Origin: JALYUA01 sp038239305
GTDB taxonomy: Bacteria > Acidobacteriota > Thermoanaerobaculia > UBA5066 > Gp7-AA6
NCBI GenBank assembly: GCA_038239305.1
Contig: JBBSEW010000008.1
Coordinates: 18,350 to 82,349 of the forward strand
DNA length: 64,000 nucleotides
Direction of reading: 5' to 3'
A program made the translations under genes and the position numbers. Below the pieces are notes generated by a model. That model was not told the DNA's origin, did no database searches, and worked only from the letters and a program-made list of their open reading frames with translations. Of the stretch, positions 60,099-64,000 are shown in pieces. Every line of letters starts with the position of its first letter. Position 1 is the stretch's first letter.

Positions 60099-60643
60099 GA
60101 CACGTCATCGGAATCGCCGCAATCGTTCTCCTCTTTGCCGTGGTCCGGTCCGCGAACGGCGCGCCGCAGCTGGGGGAGCCGTTCCGGAAGCCCTCGGACG
60201 AGGAGCTCAAGAAAAAGTTGACACCAATCCAGTACGACGTCACGCAGCACGGGGGGACGGAGCGTGCCTTCGCCAACGAGTACCAGGACAACCACCGGGC
60301 GGGGATCTACGTGGACGTCGTCTCCGGCGAAGTGCTCTTCTCCTCGATCGACAAGTTCGACTCCGGCACCGGCTGGCCCAGCTTCACGAGGCCGCTCGAG
60401 AAGGCCAACGTCCGGGTCAAGACGGACTACTCCATGGGCGTCCCCCGCACGGAGGTGCGCTCCGTCCATGCGGACTCGCACCTCGGCCACGTGTTCGACG
60501 ACGGCCCCGCTCCGACGGGCCTGCGCTACTGCATGAACTCCGCCGCCATGCGCTTCATCCCCGTCGATAAGCTCGATCCTGAGGGATACGGCAAGTACAA
60601 AGCGCTCTTCGACAAAGGCGAAAAAGGAAACCCAGCGAAGTAA
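60095..60643 (+). CDS. msrB: Exported peptide-methionine (R)-S-oxide reductase MsrB
   Basis: 182 residues from a GTG with GGAGG upstream. Signal peptide (about 1-22). MsrB core: LTPIQYDVTQHGGTERAFANEY, KFDSGTGWPSFTRPL, THE HADSHLGHVFDDG block, and RYCMNSAAMRFIP with the catalytic Cys. The CxxC pairs that bind zinc in many MsrBs are absent (positions read VDVVSG), and no N-terminal resolving Cys is obvious, so recycling may differ. Exported alongside MsrA; both isomers of methionine sulfoxide would be covered. Confidence 0.93.
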   Translation: MRHVIGIAAIVLLFAVVRSANGAPQLGEPFRKPSDEELKKKLTPIQYDVTQHGGTERAFANEYQDNHRAGIYVDVVSGEVLFSSIDKFDSGTGWPSFTRPLEKANVRVKTDYSMGVPRTEVRSVHADSHLGHVFDDGPAPTGLRYCMNSAAMRFIPVDKLDPEGYGKYKALFDKGEKGNPAK

Positions 60644-60650
60644 GCGGGTT

Positions 60651-60694
60651 CCCTCTCTCCCCCTCTCCCGGCGGGAGAGGGCCGGGGTGAGGGG
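60651..60694. repeat. REP-like palindrome, copy 1
   Basis: Begins seven bases after the msrB stop. CTCTCTCC then CCCTCTCCCGGCGGGAGAGG and GCCGGGGTGAGGGG. The CTCTCCCG/CGGGAGAG arms form a perfect hairpin. Confidence 0.92.
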
Positions 60695-60714
60695 CGGGCC
60701 CCCCACGCGATCGG

Positions 60715-60755
60715 CCTCTCTCCCCCTCTCCCGGCGGGAAAGGGTCGGGGTGAGG
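60715..60755. repeat. REP-like palindrome, copy 2
   Basis: Same element with a CGGGAAAG right arm (one mismatch) and TCGGGGTGAGG. Preceded by CGATCGGCC spacer shared with other copies. Confidence 0.9.
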
Positions 60756-60808
60756 CCCCCCCGCGATCGGCGAGTCGGCCATTTCTTCACCCCCCCTCCT
60801 TACCCTGC

Positions 60809-60852
60809 CCTCTCTTCCCCCTCTCCCGGCGGGAGAGGGCCGGGGTGAGGGG
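60809..60852. repeat. REP-like palindrome, copy 3
   Basis: Identical core to copy 1. Spacers on both sides (CGCGATCGGCGAGTCGGCC, then TTTC and a C-run) repeat, indicating a unit of roughly 100 bp repeated. Confidence 0.92.
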
Positions 60853-60905
60853 CGGGGCCCCCCGCGCGATCGGCGAGTCGGCCGTTTCATCACCCCCCTC
60901 ACCCT

Positions 60906-60938
60906 GCCCTCTCTCCCGAGTCCGGGGGAGAGGGGGAA
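60906..60938. repeat. Diverged fourth REP-like copy
   Basis: GCCCTCTCTCCCGAGTCCGG then GGGAGAGGGGG: the arms remain, the centre differs. Follows the same spacer sequence as copy 3. Confidence 0.7.
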
Positions 60939-60943
60939 GGCTG

Positions 60944-61016
60944 ACCGATCCGCTCGATTCTCCGATCATCCGATTCCTCTGATTGACACCCGATCACCCG
61001 ATCACCCGATCCCTCC
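60944..61016. repeat. Period-8 GATC-containing array after the REP cluster
   Basis: Degenerate CCGATCCG, CTCGATTC, TCCGATCA, TCCGATTC and then CCGATCAC three times. The rest of the 607-bp gap 60644-61250 (61017-61250) contains no feature I can support. Confidence 0.75.
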
Positions 61017-61250
61017 CCCGCCGATTCGCCCCGCTGGGGGTCAGCCAGCTCGATCTCCGGCCAGGCGAAGTGTTTTCCCTGGCGCCCCCGGAGCCCGTCG
61101 ATATAGTCGCCGAACGCCGCCGCTTTTCTCCTGCGCCTCGCCGGTTCGCCGGCTCCCCCCGTCCGACTCGCCCGCGGCGCCCGCGGCAGTTTCTCCGGCT
61201 GACAACGAGCCCCCCACCCCGCAATCCGATATCGGCCTCCGGGGCCGGCC

Positions 61251-62261
61251 TCACTTCCGCGGGCGGTTACGCACGAGAACGGCGTCCTGGTGATTCTGGA
61301 CGCGCGTGGGTAGGATCTCCAGGATCTCGAAGTACTTCGACCATTCCCGTCGGATGTAGTCGACCGAGTGAAACGCGTTCTGGTAGAAGTCCGGAAGCGA
61401 AATGCTGCGGCCGTAGTTGAAAACGTTCGGATCGCTGTAGTGGAACCCCTTCGTGCGCATGACGTCGCGAATCATCGGATCCGCGTTCCGGTAGTTTGCC
61501 TCCCCGCTGGTCGTGAGGATGAGATACCCGCCCGGCGCGGTGATCCGCGTCAGCTCCTGCAGCCATTCGAACTGCATGTCCTCCGGCAGGTGGGTGAACA
61601 CACTCAGCCCGAGCACGAGGTCGATGGAGCCGTCCGCGAACGACGTCGGGGGACGATGCGGGAAGACGCGGAACTCGCCGAACTGTCCGTAGTTCTGCTG
61701 CAGCCAGGCGATCGCCTCGGGATCGATGTCCGCCCCGTGCAGCTCGCACGAAGGCAGGCGCTTGCGCAGCGAAGCGGAGACCCGCCCGCAGCCGCAGCCC
61801 CAGTCGAGAATCCGCGGGAAGTCGCGCAGGCTCTTGCCGGCCGTCTGCAGAATCCCCTCGAAGTCCTCGCAGATGGAGTTCCCGCTCTGGACGAACCCCG
61901 GAACGTATCCCCCGACGACGCGCACCTGGAGATGCTTCGGCGGAGGCATCGGAAAGTTGCCTTCGCGCCGCAGGACGGCCGTGAGCTGCGCGACGTGGAT
62001 CGAAAGATCCGCGAGTCTCGCCTCGAGGTCGTGCACCTGCTGAACCGTGCTGTCGAGAGAATCCCCGCGGGAAGCGAGGCTCGGTTCGACGGCGCCGAGC
62101 CACCGGTGGGCGGAGTTGAGGCGGTCGACGGAGCCCTCGAGCTGCAGGAGCGATCGATAAACCTGTTCGTCCCGCAGGGATTGACGGACCCGCGCCTCCA
62201 CGGACCGGATCGGTCCGATCGATCGGACCTTCCGGACCATGCGCATCAGGCCAGTTGCCAT
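61251..62261 (-). CDS. SAM-dependent methyltransferase with N-terminal helical region
   Basis: 336 residues from an ATG with GGAGG seven bases upstream. Residues about 1-105 are helical and coiled-coil-like (SVEARVRQSLRDEQVYRSLL), without a membrane segment. The methyltransferase domain: motif I ILDWGCGCGRVSASLRKRL near 149-166, LHGADIDPEAIAWLQQNYGQ, FADGSIDLVLGLSVFTHLPED and APGGYLILTTSG. Close relatives are found in surface-polysaccharide or O-antigen loci, but no such cluster is present here. Target unknown. Confidence 0.85.
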   Translation of the reverse strand: MATGLMRMVRKVRSIGPIRSVEARVRQSLRDEQVYRSLLQLEGSVDRLNSAHRWLGAVEPSLASRGDSLDSTVQQVHDLEARLADLSIHVAQLTAVLRREGNFPMPPPKHLQVRVVGGYVPGFVQSGNSICEDFEGILQTAGKSLRDFPRILDWGCGCGRVSASLRKRLPSCELHGADIDPEAIAWLQQNYGQFGEFRVFPHRPPTSFADGSIDLVLGLSVFTHLPEDMQFEWLQELTRITAPGGYLILTTSGEANYRNADPMIRDVMRTKGFHYSDPNVFNYGRSISLPDFYQNAFHSVDYIRREWSKYFEILEILPTRVQNHQDAVLVRNRPRK

Positions 62262-62774
62262 TTGAGAGCCTCCGCGTCGAATTTCGGGGAGCTTCGGGGA
62301 GACTTTCCCGTAGCATAGAAGCTCGGCGCGAGCATAACTCCACCGCAATGGCTCCACCGCATTGGCGATCGGGACGGAGGGGCCTCACATCCCTGTTCCC
62401 TTCGGTCGACGAACGTGGCACCATGATGCATAGCCAAAACGACTCGACTCTTCCATCCGGACTGACTTCACTGAGCCTGCAATCTCTTCGAAACGCGTGG
62501 AATCGACGTCGCGCCGCGACGGACGGGAGCCGCGCTGTCCCGGTCGCGGCGGACGGGAGGCGCGCTGACTCCCCCACCGCGTTCTTGAAGAAGGACGGCC
62601 ATGCGCTCCAGCTCATGATTCCCGGCTTCCCCCGCGTCTCCACCGCCGGCGGCAGCCTGTGGATGCGAACGATCACGTGAGGGAGCGCCGAGCCTCGCTA
62701 CCGTCCATTCGCAGGAGATCGCGTTCTTCGGCATCCCTGCGAGGCCGGGGCCGCACGTCCTCGCGGGGAGATCG
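62262..62774. other. Divergent intergenic region, one short plus-strand frame
   Basis: 513 bp between the methyltransferase and HD-GYP genes. A plus-strand open frame 62423-62680 would give an 85-residue basic protein without recognisable domain; it has no clear ribosome binding site and contains a short direct repeat (GGACGGGAGCCGCGCTG / GGACGGGAGGCGCGCTG). I do not annotate it as a gene. Confidence 0.5.
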
Positions 62775-63824
62775 TTGAACCCCTGGAATCCCGGCCTTCG
62801 CCCTCCGGGCTCGTCCCGGGGAAACCTTCTCGTCGTCGACGACGACGAGGGAGTACGCGGCCTCGTGGTCCGGCTTCTCCAGGTGACCGGCTATTCCGTC
62901 GTGGAAGCCGGCTCCGCCGAAGAGGCGGCGGACAAGCTCGCGGAGCACACGCCGGACCTCATACTCCTGGATCTCCAGCTGCCGGGAAAGAGCGGGCAGG
63001 AGTTCCTGAAGGACATCCGCGCGGACGATCGCCTCCGCCTGACGCCCGTCGTGATGCTCACGGGCGCGGCCACCCAGGCCCGGAAGGTGCAGGCGATCGA
63101 AGCGGGAGCCACCGACTTCCTGGCCAAGCCTTTCTCCCACGTCGAGCTCGCGGCCCGCGTGCGCTCTCTCCTCGAGCTCAAGTTCACGACCGACGCGCTT
63201 GAAGACGCCGAGACGGTGATCGTCGCCCTCGCCCAGACGATCGACGCGCGTGACGCATACACCTGGGGCCACAGCGCGCGCGTGTCGGTCTATGCCGGCC
63301 TGCTCGGTGAGCGCATCGAGCTCGACGAATGGTCTCTCGCCGCGGCGCGGCGCGGGGCGCTGTTCCACGACTTCGGGAAAATCGCCGTGCCCGACGCCGT
63401 CCTCCTCAAGCCCGGAAAGCTCACCGCCGAAGAGTACGCGGTGATCCAGCGCCATCCCGGAAGGGGCCGCGAGCTGCTCCAGGGGATGAAGACTCTCATC
63501 GACTCGCTCGACGTGGTCCATCACCATCACGAGCGCATGGACGGCTCGGGATACCCGGACGGACTCACGGGAGAGGAAATCCCGATCACCGCACGGGTGA
63601 CGACGATCGCGGACGTGTTCGACGCCTTGACGACCAAGCGCGTGTACCGCGAAGCCCTGTCGCGCGCGAAGGCGCTCGAGATCATGAGCGACGAAGTCCG
63701 CAAGGGCTGGTGGGACGGCCGGCTGCTCGACGAGTTCTGCGGACTGCTCGAGAAGCTGCCGGAAGACGACGTGAGAATCGCGCGCCTCGCCGCGCCGGAA
63801 GCGGTCCGCACGACCGGCATCTGA
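62775..63824 (+). CDS. Response regulator with HD-GYP domain
   Basis: 349 residues from a TTG with GGGGAGA upstream. Receiver domain (about 15-135): LLVVDDDEGVRGLVVRLL, phospho-acceptor Asp in PDLILLDLQLPGKSG, Lys in DFLAKPFSHVELA. Then an HD-GYP phosphodiesterase domain (about 150-330) with HSARVSVYAGLLGERI, LFHDFGKIAVPDAVL, HHHHERMDGSGYPDGLTGEE and ITTIADVFDALTTKRVYR-type helix. HD-GYP proteins hydrolyse cyclic-di-GMP or cGAMP; the HHE-HD-GYP residues are intact. Partner kinase not in the window. Confidence 0.95.
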   Translation: MNPWNPGLRPPGSSRGNLLVVDDDEGVRGLVVRLLQVTGYSVVEAGSAEEAADKLAEHTPDLILLDLQLPGKSGQEFLKDIRADDRLRLTPVVMLTGAATQARKVQAIEAGATDFLAKPFSHVELAARVRSLLELKFTTDALEDAETVIVALAQTIDARDAYTWGHSARVSVYAGLLGERIELDEWSLAAARRGALFHDFGKIAVPDAVLLKPGKLTAEEYAVIQRHPGRGRELLQGMKTLIDSLDVVHHHHERMDGSGYPDGLTGEEIPITARVTTIADVFDALTTKRVYREALSRAKALEIMSDEVRKGWWDGRLLDEFCGLLEKLPEDDVRIARLAAPEAVRTTGI

Positions 63825-63849
63825 TCCGAGGCGCTTCGGCGATCCCATT

Positions 63850-64000
63850 TGGCGGGGTCGACGGGGCTCGAACCCGCAGACGAAGGCGTGAGCTGCGAAA
63901 TCAACACTTTCTGCCCTTGTCCGAGAGTCAGTCCGAGTGAGCTCGCGGAGAGGGACTTGGTCCGCCTGAACCGCTCCCGAACCGAGAACAAAAAATGCGA
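63850..64000 (-). ncRNA. ssrA: Probable 3' end of tmRNA, cut by window edge
   Basis: On the minus strand the sequence ends with a T arm (GCGGG-TTCGAGC-CCCGT), acceptor 3' strand CGACCCC, discriminator G and encoded CCA. No matching tRNA 5' half (expected GGGGTCG, D arm, anticodon arm) lies within 95 bases upstream, which excludes an ordinary tRNA. The preceding 100 bases contain GACTGACT and pairing segments reminiscent of tmRNA pseudoknot 4. The 5' half would lie past the window end. A tRNA 3' fragment left at an integration site is the main alternative. Confidence 0.5.

Noticed and set aside
54067..60643. Genomic island or prophage
   Set aside because: No integrase, transposase, phage genes or composition break; ordinary metabolic functions with native-looking overlaps.
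62423..62680. Small plus-strand gene of 85 codons
   Set aside because: No ribosome binding site or domain, contains a direct repeat; not enough support.
63850..63950. Complete tRNA at the right edge
   Set aside because: T arm, acceptor 3' strand and CCA are present but no matching 5' acceptor, D arm or anticodon arm within 95 bases.

Overview
This is GC-rich bacterial chromosome, densely coded on both strands, with frequent GTG/TTG starts and many 1-14 bp stop/start overlaps. Gene content suggests an Acidobacteriota-like organism (perhaps near Thermoanaerobaculia): extracellular FG-GAP protein ending in cysteine-rich SLH repeats, a large Asp-box exported protein, NtrC-type regulation, RNase Y with ZapA next to pheST, and many short exported or zincin proteins. 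That placement is inference from gene families; no rRNA is present to settle it.

Layout. 1-8720 (minus): the translation block thrS-infC-rpmI-rplT-pheS-pheT continues into a small coiled-coil protein, zapA, rny, ymdB and a glycosyltransferase cut by the window edge. Two tRNA-Val genes with their own terminator lie just upstream of thrS. 11.3-20.0 kb: a SAM methyltransferase, a LOG-family protein, pyrE, an NtrC-like activator, an HtrA/DegP protease, a CoA-binding protein, a TonB-like protein and a small membrane protein. 20.1-30.0 kb (plus): the nus operon rimP-nusA-infB-DUF503-rbfA-truB, then rpsO-pnp, closed by a clear terminator. 30.2-35.1 kb: a Crp/Fnr regulator overlapping a DUF5996 gene, and an exported Asp-box protein. 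35.1-41.9 kb: a small zincin, tatD, metG, radC, DUF2905, a GT4 glycosyltransferase and a zinc alcohol dehydrogenase. 42.0-48.6 kb (minus): the FG-GAP/SLH protein and an RsbW-like/STAS/polyprenyl synthase/phosphodiesterase-like run. 48.7-53.8 kb: an exported zincin, a CPBP protease, an SdhC-like cytochrome b, and a Ser/Thr kinase-GAF with a partner receiver. 54.1-60.6 kb (plus): glycogen debranching enzyme, a CBM48 protein, a ketopantoate reductase-cytochrome b561 fusion, a TAT-exported molybdoenzyme, and exported MsrA and MsrB. 61.3-63.8 kb: a coiled-coil methyltransferase and an HD-GYP regulator. The window closes in what looks like the 3' end of tmRNA.

The last-named plus-strand group reads as a periplasmic methionine sulfoxide repair module: a cytochrome b delivering electrons to an exported Mo-cofactor reductase (MsrPQ-like in design), with exported MsrA and MsrB downstream. 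The cytochrome is joined in frame to a cytosolic NADPH-dependent enzyme, which is unusual.

The most striking unexplained signal is non-coding. Many intergenic gaps carry degenerate short tandem repeats with a 7-bp or 8-bp period. The unit sequence differs from gap to gap, but the period, the position against stop codons and the inverted arrangement recur. A separate REP-like palindrome of about 40 bp occurs at 51.0 kb and three to four times at 60.65-60.94 kb.
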